Under the pieces are notes generated by a model that saw only the letters and a list, made by a program, of their open reading frames with translations, was not told the origin of the DNA and did not search any database. Source: Pseudomonadota bacterium (GTDB lineage Bacteria; Pseudomonadota; Gammaproteobacteria; Thiotrichales; Thiotrichaceae). Taken from it: a stretch of 64,000 bases of DNA. The DNA is taken from NCBI GenBank assembly GCA_002747455.1, contig PDPG01000045.1:1-64000 (forward strand), written 5' to 3'. Below are positions 43,523 to 54,263 of the stretch, one piece after another. Numbering within the stretch: the first letter of the stretch is position 1; each line of letters opens with the position of its first letter. A program made the translations under genes and the position numbers.

Positions 43523-44392
43523 ATGCGGTCATTTAGCCGAATCGGATTATTCTCAAAACAACAAGATACGCGCATCGCTGCCACCTTACATAAGCTGTAC
43601 CAGTTTCTGACGACACAATCCTTTGCGGTGTCCGTCACCCATACGGTGGCTTCTTTTCTGGCAGTCGAAGGGGTGGATAACGAGCACCTGGCTGACAATA
43701 TTGATTTAGCCATTGTTGTTGGTGGTGACGGCACACTACTAAAAGTGGGGCGTCTGCTAGCTCCCAAAGGCATTCCTATTATTGGCATTAATCTGGGACG
43801 GCTTGGCTTTCTGGTGGATATATCTTCCACCAATCTGGATGAACAACTACAGTCAATACTGGACGGCCAGTACACCACTGAGGCACGAACCTTACTGCAA
43901 GCCGAAGTTTTTCGCGATGATGAACTGCTCGGCTCCGGCAATGCCCTGAACGATGTCACAGTGCATGTACGCAATGATGTGCGGATGATTGAGTTTGACA
44001 CAACGATTGACGGATATTTTGTCAATACGCAACGTGCCGATGGAATGATCATCTCCACGCCGACTGGCTCAACAGCTTATTCATTATCCGCAGGTGGCCC
44101 GATTCTTCACCCCAGCCTGGGTGCAGTGACACTGGTTCCCATTTGCCCACATACACTCAGCCATCGCCCTATTGTTGTCAGTTCTGAAAGCAGTATTGAA
44201 ATCTTACTGTGCGAGTCACGTAATGTGGATGCACGGGTATCATTTGACGGGCAATCAAATTTAAATTTACGGGCGGGCGACCGGATTGTGATTCGCCAAC
44301 ATCCGAATAAATTATTGCTGATCCATCCCGTGACGTATGATTACTACCATATTTTACGAACCAAGCTAGGTTGGAGCACAACACCACCTTAG
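43523..44392 (+). CDS. nadK: NAD kinase
   Basis: VVGGDGTLL; TPTGSTAYSLSAGGPI. Confidence 0.97.
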   Translation: MRSFSRIGLFSKQQDTRIAATLHKLYQFLTTQSFAVSVTHTVASFLAVEGVDNEHLADNIDLAIVVGGDGTLLKVGRLLAPKGIPIIGINLGRLGFLVDISSTNLDEQLQSILDGQYTTEARTLLQAEVFRDDELLGSGNALNDVTVHVRNDVRMIEFDTTIDGYFVNTQRADGMIISTPTGSTAYSLSAGGPILHPSLGAVTLVPICPHTLSHRPIVVSSESSIEILLCESRNVDARVSFDGQSNLNLRAGDRIVIRQHPNKLLLIHPVTYDYYHILRTKLGWSTTPP

Positions 44393-44441
44393 CCTCCGGC
44401 GCTCATCACCAACCCTTCAACACACTCAGGAATAAACCACC

Positions 44442-46115
44442 ATGTTAAGCCACATCTTCCTTCGTGACTTCGCGATTATCGAAACGCTGGATTTAGAGCT
44501 GGAGCCTGGCATGACCGCACTAACAGGCGAAACAGGGGCAGGTAAATCAATTTTGGTAGATGCCATCGGCTTAGTACTGGGAGATCGCGCAGATAGTAGT
44601 GTGGTGCGTCATGGTGCAGAGAAAACAGAAATTACGCTGAGCATTGATCTTGCTGATACACCATCTGCCCTGAAGTGGTTGCAGGAGCAAGACCTTGATC
44701 AGGATGATCAGTGCATCCTGCGTCGAGTGATTACCAACACCGGCAAGTCCAGAGCGTGGATTAACGGCTCTCCGGCGAATCTCACCATGCTGCGGCAACT
44801 GGGTGAGCAGGTAATTGACATCCACGGCCAACATGAGCACCAGTCGCTCATGAAAAAAGAAATGCAACGACAGATGCTAGACGGTTACGGCAACCACCAC
44901 AAGCAACTAGACACACTGAGCACACACTACCAGCAATGGAAAACCTTGCAGGATAAACTTGATCGGCTGCAAAACCAAAGCAGTGATCATCAGGCACGGA
45001 TTGATCTATTAAGTTTCCAAACACAGGAACTGGAAGCCCTGTCACTGACCGAGGGGGAGTACCAACAACTGGATGAAGAACACAATCGCCTCTCTAACGC
45101 GGGTCAGTTACTTCAGGCCGCAGCACAAGGCGTAGAGCAGCTTTATGATGCAGAGCAACAGTCTGTGTACTCAGTATTGAGTGGTTTAATTGCTGAAATG
45201 TCCCAGCTCAAAACATTAGATGATCACTTTAACGAACCACTCAACTTACTCACGGAAGCACAAATTCAGATTGAGGAAGCTAGTCGTTTATTACGTCAGT
45301 ATCAGGACAGTTTGGAGCTAGACCCCCAGCGTCTACAATGGGTAGAAAACCGTATCGCCGAATTACACCAAATGGCCCGAAAGCATCATGTTTCACCCGA
45401 GGTCTTGCCGGAAAAGTTCAACGATCTATCGCTCAAGCTGGCCGTACTGAGTGGTGATGAATATGACTTGGAGGCTTTGCAAGAGAAGTTGGAAGAAAGT
45501 CGCCAAACGTATCTTAACAGCGCCACAAAGCTCCATAAATCTCGTGAAAAGGCCGCCAAACAACTGGGCCAGGGTGTTTCTAAAGCCATGCAACAATTGG
45601 GCATGGACGGTGGCGTTTTTGAAATCGCTTGTGGCTTTGACGAAAATGCCAGGTTTACCGCACACGGTATGGATGATATTGAGTTTCAAGTCAGTGCCAA
45701 CCCCGGCCAACCACTAAAACCGCTGGTTAAAGTGGCCTCCGGGGGTGAGTTATCACGAATCTCACTGGCCATTCAGATGATCGCTGCACAAAAGGTCACA
45801 TTGCCCGCGCTAATTTTTGATGAAGTCGATACAGGTATCGGTGGTGGCACCGCCGAAGTAGTCGGTCAGCAGCTCAATAAGTTGGGTAGTACTCGACAAG
45901 TGCTATGCGTAACACACCTGCCCCAAGTGGCTTCACAAGCTCACCAGCACTACAAAGTTACCAAGATTAAGGGAAAGTCCAGCACAAGTACCGGCATGAT
46001 TACTCTGCGTGGTGAAGAACGAACTGAGGAAATTGCTCGTATGATGGGTGGCATTGAAATTACTGAGTCCACACGGGCACTGGCACGCGAGATGCTGAAC
46101 AAGGGCAACCGCTAG
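44442..46115 (+). CDS. recN: DNA repair protein RecN
   Basis: TGETGAGKSILVDAIGLVLG; ASGGELSRISLAIQ; SMC-like. Confidence 0.97.
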   Translation: MLSHIFLRDFAIIETLDLELEPGMTALTGETGAGKSILVDAIGLVLGDRADSSVVRHGAEKTEITLSIDLADTPSALKWLQEQDLDQDDQCILRRVITNTGKSRAWINGSPANLTMLRQLGEQVIDIHGQHEHQSLMKKEMQRQMLDGYGNHHKQLDTLSTHYQQWKTLQDKLDRLQNQSSDHQARIDLLSFQTQELEALSLTEGEYQQLDEEHNRLSNAGQLLQAAAQGVEQLYDAEQQSVYSVLSGLIAEMSQLKTLDDHFNEPLNLLTEAQIQIEEASRLLRQYQDSLELDPQRLQWVENRIAELHQMARKHHVSPEVLPEKFNDLSLKLAVLSGDEYDLEALQEKLEESRQTYLNSATKLHKSREKAAKQLGQGVSKAMQQLGMDGGVFEIACGFDENARFTAHGMDDIEFQVSANPGQPLKPLVKVASGGELSRISLAIQMIAAQKVTLPALIFDEVDTGIGGGTAEVVGQQLNKLGSTRQVLCVTHLPQVASQAHQHYKVTKIKGKSSTSTGMITLRGEERTEEIARMMGGIEITESTRALAREMLNKGNR

Positions 46116-46124
46116 GTCAGTCTG

Positions 46125-46679
46125 CTAGAAAAGCCCCAGAACCTCAGCCAGTTCGGATTTCCCTTGCTTGAGTTCATCCATCGTCAAGCCCGATAACTCG
46201 TGCGGGAAGACTAACCACTCGTCCGTTGCATGTACATAATAGTCCGGCACAATGTCCACGGATTTATTTGCCGGCTTATACCAAGGACAAGCAATGCGAA
46301 TATCTTGCGGCATATTTCGCCGTGATAGCCGAGAGATGTCCTTCATGAGTGCATCAATGCTGCGACCAGAATCAAACACATCATCAACAATCAACAAGCC
46401 ATCCTCTGCGTTGGCATTTTCAATAAGGTAGTGCGTACCATGAACCCGAATTTCTTTACTCTGCTTATTAATGCCATAGTACGATGAAGTGCGCACGGCA
46501 ATATGGTCAGTAGGTATCTGCTTGTAGTCAAAGTATTCCTGAACCGCAATCCCAATCGGCGCCCCACCACGCCAAATTCCAACGATAAACTGTGGTCGGA
46601 ATCCATCGTCATACACCTGCGAAGCTAAGCGAAAAGAGTCACGCAATAATTCTGCGGATGATATGAATCGTTTTTCCAT
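46125..46679 (-). CDS. Purine phosphoribosyltransferase family protein
   Basis: PRPP motif LLIVDDVFDSGRSI; start taken at MEKRFISSAELL. Confidence 0.88.
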   Translation of the reverse strand: MEKRFISSAELLRDSFRLASQVYDDGFRPQFIVGIWRGGAPIGIAVQEYFDYKQIPTDHIAVRTSSYYGINKQSKEIRVHGTHYLIENANAEDGLLIVDDVFDSGRSIDALMKDISRLSRRNMPQDIRIACPWYKPANKSVDIVPDYYVHATDEWLVFPHELSGLTMDELKQGKSELAEVLGLF

Positions 46680-47291
46680 GATGATCAAGTCCTGAGTAAC
46701 GCTTTGCAATGAGCGGCGCATTATTTCACAATCAAGCGCCGGCCCCAATCAGATTATTGGTGAAGTCTGATTGACTACCGGTAAAATCAGCACATTACAC
46801 ACGGTCGTTAAATGCACACCCATAACAAAATTTTTCCTTTATTAAAAAATTTAATAGACTCAACATTCACTTTTTCAGCTCAGGTTCAGCTATTTCTGTT
46901 CTAATTCACATGTCGATTATCATGAACATGATATTGATCATAAAAACCCCATAAAACTAAGTGTATTTTTATCGAGTGCAATTAATTACATTTAACGTCC
47001 ATTCAAATGAAAAATTATATTACGCCAAGTTAGATCGTAACCTAGCCCATAACGGGCCGATAACGACCAATGTACATTAACAGTCATTTACAAATATTAT
47101 TCAGCGCATTAACATCAACGCGCCTTGTGAGGTTAGGTCTGGCGAAGCAATATGGGAAGTACCGTCAGGCTGACAAAACTTTACCTTGGAGTGTTAATAT
47201 CGCAAACTTGCCATATCTTCGTGGAACCTGAAGCCACGGGTGTGCGGAGTGGTGTATTCATGCTGAAGCAAGTGAAACACATTTATCTATT

Positions 47292-48902
47292 ATGGAGCTG
47301 CCAGTCTTGAGTTCTCGAACAAAAGAAGCATCAGTCAATAACAATAAAAGCTGGGACGACGTATTAGCCTGTTATGATATTCAAAACCAGGAGTACCTTG
47401 GTTTTGATGAGCCACAAGCAGATGCTGTGTGCAATGAGACAGCCGAAAAGGGCGCATCGCGCTGGACTGGTCGGGCCGCCATCTTTGTTGGCTGTGCAAC
47501 GGCACTGGGTAATATCCCTTTACAGTCTTTCCTGCCGAATACTGCAGACAGTCAGTTTGAAATTGCCTTGGAGCATGGTGAGAGTTCGGCATCGCCTGTA
47601 ACCACCAATGATGAAGCCAAACCTGCTCCCGCGGTTCAAGCCGCCTCGGTAAAATTGGCGACGCACGCCGCCGACAAACAGCAACTCTTAGTAAACAATA
47701 TAGACGGTGATGCCGTATTGGAACTACCGCTCCCAAAACGTGCTCTGGAAACTTATACCGGCCACCAGCTTATCAATCCTGAAAGCACGTGGTATACGCA
47801 TACCGTTCAACGATACGACAACCTGCACAATACCTTTACTCAGGTCAGGCAAGCTGCAATTTTGGATAAATTGCGTGGTATTGAGCCAATCAGAGAAGCA
47901 TTAAAAGATATTAAGATGGGCACGATTGTTCGCGCCAAATCTTTTAATGGAAAATTAGAACAGCTCGCCTTCACGCCTGACAACAAAAGAAGCTTTGTTA
48001 TCAAACCAGACGGAAAGGGTAGCTTTAGCGGTCAGTGGCAAGAGAAGGTGTTTGAAGTACGCCAAGCCAGAGCAACGTTCGTTGTTAAGAATGGACTGTT
48101 TCTTGATGGAAAAAGGGTTGATGTACCTAACAACATTATTCGTCAGGTAGTCAGCGTATTTGACTGGGATATAGACTTCTCCCACGATGTGCGTGTAGGT
48201 GACCAAGTGACCGTGGTGTACGAAAATATTTATCACGATGGTGACTTGGTAGGCAGCCAGAATCTGTTGGCGGCGGAGTTCATTAATAAAGGCAAAATAC
48301 ACCGCACCATTCGCCATACCACTGAACGAGGGTTGACTGACTTCTTCACACCAGAAGGTCGGGAGATGAAACGTGCCTTTATCCGCACACCGGTTGAGCA
48401 TGCGCGTGTTTCTTCCCACTTTAATCCAGGCCGTTTCCACCCCGTTCTTCACAAGATTCGTTCCCATAAAGGAACAGACTTTGCCGCACGCAGAGGCACA
48501 CCGATTATCGCTACAGGCGATGGTGAAGTGCAGTTTAAAGGACGCAAGGGCGGCTATGGCAACACGATTATTTTAAAACACCGTGAAGGCTACACCACGC
48601 TCTATGCTCACATGTCCAAATTTAAAAAGAATTTGAAGCAGGGTCAAATTGTTGCCCAAGGTGATGTGATTGGTTATGTAGGCTCTACTGGACTGGCAAC
48701 CGGCCCTCACCTGCATTATGAGTTCCGCAAGAACAATATTCCTGCTGACCCAATGACCGTTAGACTGCCAAACAGTATGTCGCTAACCAAAAAGGAACTG
48801 GTGAAATTCAAAGCAGATGCTATCAACATGAAGTTGCAGCTGAATGTGTTACATCGTTTCGCGATGGAGAACTTCGATATTAATAGCGCAACGGGTGGTT
48901 AA
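47292..48902 (+). CDS. M23 family peptidoglycan endopeptidase (MepM-like)
   Basis: HKGTDFAARRGTPIIATGDG; TGLATGPHLHYEF; next to anmK. Confidence 0.93.
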   Translation: MELPVLSSRTKEASVNNNKSWDDVLACYDIQNQEYLGFDEPQADAVCNETAEKGASRWTGRAAIFVGCATALGNIPLQSFLPNTADSQFEIALEHGESSASPVTTNDEAKPAPAVQAASVKLATHAADKQQLLVNNIDGDAVLELPLPKRALETYTGHQLINPESTWYTHTVQRYDNLHNTFTQVRQAAILDKLRGIEPIREALKDIKMGTIVRAKSFNGKLEQLAFTPDNKRSFVIKPDGKGSFSGQWQEKVFEVRQARATFVVKNGLFLDGKRVDVPNNIIRQVVSVFDWDIDFSHDVRVGDQVTVVYENIYHDGDLVGSQNLLAAEFINKGKIHRTIRHTTERGLTDFFTPEGREMKRAFIRTPVEHARVSSHFNPGRFHPVLHKIRSHKGTDFAARRGTPIIATGDGEVQFKGRKGGYGNTIILKHREGYTTLYAHMSKFKKNLKQGQIVAQGDVIGYVGSTGLATGPHLHYEFRKNNIPADPMTVRLPNSMSLTKKELVKFKADAINMKLQLNVLHRFAMENFDINSATGG

Positions 48903-50016
48903 ATCACGGGATCGTGCCGAGTACTTTATCGGCATAATGTCAGGAACCAGCATGGATGCAATTGATGCCGTGCTGGTTTGCTTCCGACCTGATCAAAGTA
49001 TTGAAACATGCGAAACTTTCTCAACTCCCTTTCCTGAGGGTATCCGTCAGGCACTGACTCAGCTCATTACGCCTCACTGGGTCGGCACGTTGCAGGATGT
49101 AGCCACCCTCAATGCCACCCTAGGCAGTCTGTACGCACATACCGCACAATCACTCATTGCAAAATCTAACATTCCCAAAGACAAGATCCTCGCCATTGGC
49201 AATCATGGTCAAACAATCTGGCACCAGCCAAAGCAGGCACCCTGTTTTAGCTGGCAATTGGGTGATGCTAACCAAATCGCCGAACTGACCGGCATAACAA
49301 CCATCGCGGACTTTCGGAATCGTGATATTGCGGCTGGTGGAGAAGGAGCTCCACTGGTACCAGCATTTCACGAGGCGGTTTTTGCCTCAAAAAGCAAAGC
49401 GCGGGTAATCGTTAATATTGGCGGAATTTCTAATCTCAGCCTATTAATTTCGGGAAAAGACACCATCGGTTTTGATACTGGCCCGGGGAATGGCTTAATG
49501 GATGCATGGTGCTTGAAACATCACGCTAAGCCGTATGATCACAATGGTGTATGGGCTACAAGTGGCCAGTGCATCCCCTCACTTTTGAATCAGCTTTTAC
49601 AAGATCCGTACTTTAATCGCCCCCACCCCAAGAGTACCGGCAAGGAGTATTTCAACCTTGACTGGCTGAGTGCTTATTTACAGCCAGAAATGGCCGCTCG
49701 TGACGTACAAACGACACTATTAGAGCTGACGGCCATTAGTATTCAACAAAGTACCCTTCGGGCTGCCCCAAATGTTGATGAGCTATTTATCTGTGGTGGT
49801 GGTGCCAAGAACAGCGCACTGATGGCCCGACTGAAAGCACTGATGAAGCATGTGCGCGTGGATAAAACAGACGCGCTAGGAATAGACGCCAATTGGGTTG
49901 AGGCCATTGCCTTTGCCTGGCTTGCCAGACAAACCCTGCACAGCCTCCCCGGCAACCTCCCCTCAGCGACGGGTGCAAGCGGCCCAAGAATTTTAGGCGC
50001 TATCTATCAAGCATAA
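48895..50016 (+). CDS. anmK: Anhydro-N-acetylmuramic acid kinase
   Basis: YFIGIMSGTSMDAIDAVLV; GFDTGPGNGLMDAW; GTG start proposed at 48895 overlapping the M23 stop. Confidence 0.95.
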   Translation: MVKSRDRAEYFIGIMSGTSMDAIDAVLVCFRPDQSIETCETFSTPFPEGIRQALTQLITPHWVGTLQDVATLNATLGSLYAHTAQSLIAKSNIPKDKILAIGNHGQTIWHQPKQAPCFSWQLGDANQIAELTGITTIADFRNRDIAAGGEGAPLVPAFHEAVFASKSKARVIVNIGGISNLSLLISGKDTIGFDTGPGNGLMDAWCLKHHAKPYDHNGVWATSGQCIPSLLNQLLQDPYFNRPHPKSTGKEYFNLDWLSAYLQPEMAARDVQTTLLELTAISIQQSTLRAAPNVDELFICGGGAKNSALMARLKALMKHVRVDKTDALGIDANWVEAIAFAWLARQTLHSLPGNLPSATGASGPRILGAIYQA

Positions 50017-50035
50017 ATCACACCCACCTTGCACA

Positions 50036-50884
50036 TTAAGCTAACTGCACCGGAATATTGTCAATCAAACGAATATCCCCCATATAAGCCGCCGCAAGAA
50101 TCACCAATGCCTTGTCATTGGCTGCTGCAGGCATCAAGTCATTCGCATTACAAATCTGAATATAGTCGGATTGGAAACCAAGTCCGTCCAGCTCTGCCAT
50201 TGCGGCATTTTGCAAGGATTGAAAATCTTTAACCCCTTCACTGAGCTGTATTTCGATATGTTGTAGTACCCGATATAAATTAGGTGCTTGTCGCCGCTGC
50301 GCCTGTGTCAAACGATTGTTACGTGAGCTCATTGCCAAACCATCTTTTTCCCGCATTGTGGGCACGGCTATAATCTCAATCGGTATATCCAAATCCTTGA
50401 CCACCTGACGAACTAGCATCAACTGCTGAAAGTCTTTTTGGCCAAAGACAGCGTAATCAGGTGTAACAATATTAAACAGCTTGGTCACCACTGTCGCTAC
50501 ACCACGAAAATGACCGGGTCTTGAACTGCCCTCCAGCAAGCTACTGATTTTGGGCACATCAACATGCGTAACTAACCGACCGTGTGGATACATCTCTTGT
50601 GGCTCTGGTGCAAAGACCACATCCACTCCCAAGGCTTCTAACTGCGCAAGATCCGCCTCCATCGTGCGCGGATATTTGTCCAGATCATCCTGTTTTTCAA
50701 ACTGTGTAGGATTCACGAAAATAGACACCACCTTGCGGGTAGCCTTGCCGTCGGCGCACTTCACCAATTCCAAATGGCCTGCGTGCAAGTTCCCCATTGT
50801 CGGCACCAAACCGATGGTTTCACCGGCACGTCGGTAGCTTTTGATCACTGACCGCAACTGGGCAATTGAGTGAACAAGCTGCAT
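50036..50884 (-). CDS. panC: Pantothenate synthetase
   Basis: GLVPTMGNLHAGHLELV; FVNPTQF. Confidence 0.98.
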   Translation of the reverse strand: MQLVHSIAQLRSVIKSYRRAGETIGLVPTMGNLHAGHLELVKCADGKATRKVVSIFVNPTQFEKQDDLDKYPRTMEADLAQLEALGVDVVFAPEPQEMYPHGRLVTHVDVPKISSLLEGSSRPGHFRGVATVVTKLFNIVTPDYAVFGQKDFQQLMLVRQVVKDLDIPIEIIAVPTMREKDGLAMSSRNNRLTQAQRRQAPNLYRVLQHIEIQLSEGVKDFQSLQNAAMAELDGLGFQSDYIQICNANDLMPAAANDKALVILAAAYMGDIRLIDNIPVQLA

Positions 50885-50885
50885 A

Positions 50886-51407
50886 TCAGATATCCTCAGC
50901 TATTTTTAACAATGGTTTTACCGCTAACCGAACCAGGTCATTCTCCGAGACTCCCGTTAAACTCTCGGCCAAGGTGCTGCCATCAGGAAAGCACAGGGCT
51001 GGTTCCAGCTCATACAAAGGGTATAGTACAAACTCCCGTGACTTCATCCACGGATGCGGCACTTGAAGACGTGCTGTCTCTATTTGCTGCTGACCAAACA
51101 ATAAAATGTCCAGATCCAACGTCCGTGCCGTCCATTGCTCACCGCTTCGGACACGCCCGTGCTGTGTTTCTATCGACTGCAATAAATCAAGTAAAGGCTC
51201 TGCCGCCAAGCACGTTTCAAAACCGGCAACCGCATTAGTATAGTCTGGCTGATCCTGTGGCCCGTGCGGCTTACTTTGATAAAAGGAAGAAATGCTCAAA
51301 TTGCGAATGCTGGCATGATCCGCCAAGACCGCAATCGCTGCCGTCAAGGTCTCCTCAGAGTCTCCCAGATTACTCCCTAAGCCGATGTAGCACTGTGTCC
51401 AAGTCAT
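50886..51407 (-). CDS. folK: 2-amino-4-hydroxy-6-hydroxymethyldihydropteridine pyrophosphokinase
   Basis: YIGLGSNLGD; RTLDLDILLFG. Confidence 0.97.
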   Translation of the reverse strand: MTWTQCYIGLGSNLGDSEETLTAAIAVLADHASIRNLSISSFYQSKPHGPQDQPDYTNAVAGFETCLAAEPLLDLLQSIETQHGRVRSGEQWTARTLDLDILLFGQQQIETARLQVPHPWMKSREFVLYPLYELEPALCFPDGSTLAESLTGVSENDLVRLAVKPLLKIAEDI

Positions 51408-52711
51408 GTTTTCGGTGAACTCTTACGCTTTTTTTTGCGCCGACGCTTTTTCTTGACGTACGGCGCTGCAGAACACATTTCTAACTGACGCTCGGCACTA
51501 ACCTTCTGAAACGCCTCCCACCACAATGCATCAGCCTGTAGCTGTTCATTTTGCTCCGCCACTGCACGCAAACACAAAAAATCAAACGCCGCACGAAACC
51601 GCCGGTTCTCTAGAAACGGCATCGCTCGGCTACAGTTTTTCTGGTTAAAACGTGACTGTAACAACCAAATCTCGCGAGTGACATTGCTAAACCGACGGGG
51701 TATTGCTGTAAAGCGCATCTGATCCGCTAGCACATCGTTTGCGGCCATTTGCATACATTGCAGATCTGGATAAGAAGCCTCACGGTAAGCCGCCTCAGCG
51801 GCTCTCATTGGCTTCCAAAGCATCACTGCAAACAAAAATGCGGGGGTTACAGACAGGCCCTCATTGATACGGTTGTCCGTATTTTTCAGTGAGTCATTCA
51901 CTAAAGCCTGAAAGTGCCCACTGCTCTCTCGATGCAGAGCTTGCTCGGTCAGCGGAAACAGATTGGAAAATAATTCATAATCACGTAATAAAGTGAGCAC
52001 ATGCTGTGCCTGGCCACTGTGGAATAATTTCAATGCTTCATCAAACAAACGAGCCGGTGCAATGTTTCTTAACAATGGTGCCAGTTGACGGATTGGCGTC
52101 TCACTATCGTGCTCAATGGAAAAGCCGAGCTTGGCAGCGAAGCGAATGGCCCGCAGCATTCGCACGGGATCTTCCCGATAACGGATCTCAGGGTCACCAA
52201 TCAATCGTAACTGACGCTTTTCAATATCATCCATGCCACCCACGAAGTCCAGAATTTGCTCATGCTGCACATCATAAAACAAGGCATTAACGGCAAAGTC
52301 ACGGCGCAGCGCATCTTCGTTGATCGTACCATAGACATTATCATGGATAATTCGCCCATCCCGCCCCACTTGCCCGGCATCCGATTCATCATGTGGCGCA
52401 CGGAATGTCGCAACTTCGTAATACTCCCGCCCAAAATGCACATGTGCCAAACGAAAACGGCGACCAATAATGCGGGTACTGGGTAACACAGCCTTAATTT
52501 GTTCGGGGTGGGCACTGGTTGCAATATCAAAATCTTTTGGCTTATATCCCAATAACAAATCACGAACGCAACCACCGACCAGATAGGCATCATAACCGGC
52601 ATCGTTTAGAGCTTGAAGAATGGTGAGTGCTCTGGGGTCAATCGCAGTTTTGCTCACACCCCACTTCGCTGCTGATAACACGACAGGTTCTGCTTGTTTA
52701 TGCTTCAACAT
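51404..52711 (-). CDS. pcnB: Poly(A) polymerase I
   Basis: YLVGGCVRDLLLGYKPKDFDIATSAHPEQIK; Arg/Lys-rich C-terminus; start uncertain (52711 or 52750). Confidence 0.95.
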   Translation of the reverse strand: MLKHKQAEPVVLSAAKWGVSKTAIDPRALTILQALNDAGYDAYLVGGCVRDLLLGYKPKDFDIATSAHPEQIKAVLPSTRIIGRRFRLAHVHFGREYYEVATFRAPHDESDAGQVGRDGRIIHDNVYGTINEDALRRDFAVNALFYDVQHEQILDFVGGMDDIEKRQLRLIGDPEIRYREDPVRMLRAIRFAAKLGFSIEHDSETPIRQLAPLLRNIAPARLFDEALKLFHSGQAQHVLTLLRDYELFSNLFPLTEQALHRESSGHFQALVNDSLKNTDNRINEGLSVTPAFLFAVMLWKPMRAAEAAYREASYPDLQCMQMAANDVLADQMRFTAIPRRFSNVTREIWLLQSRFNQKNCSRAMPFLENRRFRAAFDFLCLRAVAEQNEQLQADALWWEAFQKVSAERQLEMCSAAPYVKKKRRRKKKRKSSPKT

Positions 52712-52789
52712 TGGTTTCCCATAAATCAGATATCCGACTGCCCAAGACACGACACTTGATAGGCAACAGCGCGGATAATAACACAGTTT

Positions 52790-53269
52790 TCAAGGGATTA
52801 TGCTCCTCGCCATCACTAAAGCGTCTTCCCTACCCTGATCTGCCGGATAGTAATTCTTGCGCAAACCGATTTCGTTAAAACCTACTGATTGATACAAAGC
52901 CAGTGCGGCCGCATTGGATGGTCGTACCTCCAGAAAGCACATATTGGCCTTATACAAGCTACCGGCAAGCTGAAACGCTCGGTTTAATAAATTCCGCCCC
53001 CAACCTTGGCCTTGCAACTCAGGATGCACACACAGATTCAATATGTGCATTTCGTCCACCATGACGGACAAAAACAGATACCCCTTGATGGCATGGTTAA
53101 TTTCTAAAACCCAGCCATGATAATGCTTGGCCTGCAGACAATTCTGCATGACTTTCTCAGTCCAAGGGTACGGATAAGCCAGCCGCTCAACCACCATCAC
53201 CTCGGGAAGATCTTTTAACTCCATCGGGCGCAATAACGACTGGTCACTGCAAGCTGTTGCTGTATTCAC
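52790..53269 (-). CDS. rimI: Ribosomal-protein-alanine N-acetyltransferase
   Basis: GNAT fold HPELQGQGWGRNLLNRAF, FLEVRPSNAAALALYQSVGF; GTG start with GTGA overlap of upstream stop. Confidence 0.9.
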   Translation of the reverse strand: MNTATACSDQSLLRPMELKDLPEVMVVERLAYPYPWTEKVMQNCLQAKHYHGWVLEINHAIKGYLFLSVMVDEMHILNLCVHPELQGQGWGRNLLNRAFQLAGSLYKANMCFLEVRPSNAAALALYQSVGFNEIGLRKNYYPADQGREDALVMARSIIP

Positions 53270-54210
53270 GACACCACCCGCTTCGCCAGTTGCAGATCTT
53301 GCCAGACAAGTGCCTTCAGCCGAGGCTGTCGGAGCAGATAAGCAGGGTGATAAGTGACAATAATCGGTGCGGCAAACCCTGGACACTGATGGGGCTGCTG
53401 TCGGAGACGCGCCATTGGCTCAGAGCTGGCTAAAATTTGCTGAGCAGTATCCCGCCCCATGAGTACGATAATCTCCGGCTTTAGTAATTCGGCCTCACGT
53501 TGCAAATAAGGCAAGCAACTTCTGGCTTGATCCGGTTCTGGTGAGCGATCCACCGGCGGACGATATTTGAGCAAATTTGTCATATACACGTCGCTGCCAT
53601 CCAGCCCCAAACTCAGCAACATGGCCGCCAACAGCTCACCCGATTTACCCGTAAATACCTGCTTCGCCCACACGTCTTCCAGCCGTGGAATATCGCCAAC
53701 AATCATCCACTTCGCCTGCCTGTTACCACGACCAAATACCAATGGTTGCCGATCGTCACCGGCAATACGGGCTGTCATCGCCTGCTCTAACTCCTCCCAA
53801 CCCAATGTATCAAAGTCTTGTGGCGGAGCAATAGGCGCCGGTGTCTCTGATACGGTTTCATCATCCAGACTGGCTGCAATCTCTGCAATTTTTGCCGATA
53901 CGTTGGGAGGCATGACGCGCCCCTGCTGTAAACCCTGAATTAACTCGTTGGCCGCCTGAAAACCCTTGCTATGTGCGACAGTGTCAGTAGGATGTGATGC
54001 GGTGCCAGTTGCAGGTTCTACAGATTCCTTTGTCACCTCATCACTCAGTAACTCAACCACTGCCGATAAAGATGAGACCTGCTGCGAATTATCCTCTATC
54101 ACTGCCGTTTGATCATTTTCTGTAAAATCAGGCACAGCCATATCGCGGGGAATCCATACCGGAATCCCCATTGCATTCAGATACTCTATTTGCCGCTGAC
54201 TAACAGGCAA
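53266..54210 (-). CDS. Uracil-DNA glycosylase family protein (family 4-like, SPO1 polymerase-related)
   Basis: WMIVGDIPRLEDVWAKQVFTGKSGELLAAML; YMTNLLKYRPP; VTYHPAYLLRQP. Confidence 0.88.
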   Translation of the reverse strand: MPVSQRQIEYLNAMGIPVWIPRDMAVPDFTENDQTAVIEDNSQQVSSLSAVVELLSDEVTKESVEPATGTASHPTDTVAHSKGFQAANELIQGLQQGRVMPPNVSAKIAEIAASLDDETVSETPAPIAPPQDFDTLGWEELEQAMTARIAGDDRQPLVFGRGNRQAKWMIVGDIPRLEDVWAKQVFTGKSGELLAAMLLSLGLDGSDVYMTNLLKYRPPVDRSPEPDQARSCLPYLQREAELLKPEIIVLMGRDTAQQILASSEPMARLRQQPHQCPGFAAPIIVTYHPAYLLRQPRLKALVWQDLQLAKRVVS

Positions 54211-54263
54211 GGTTTACACGCTGCACGTTATTTATGGCTCCGCACCAGCCTGCCACAGCCTGT

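Noticed and set aside
43519-44058. Minus-strand 179-aa ORF opposite nadK
   Set aside because: Ser/Arg-rich shadow ORF of nadK.
46860-47260. 6S RNA or other known housekeeping ncRNA in the long intergenic region
   Set aside because: No match to recalled 6S, tmRNA, RNase P or SRP RNA signatures; left only as an unexplained region.
47955-48467. Minus-strand 170-aa ORF opposite the M23 peptidase
   Set aside because: Shadow of a well-supported CDS with no domain evidence.
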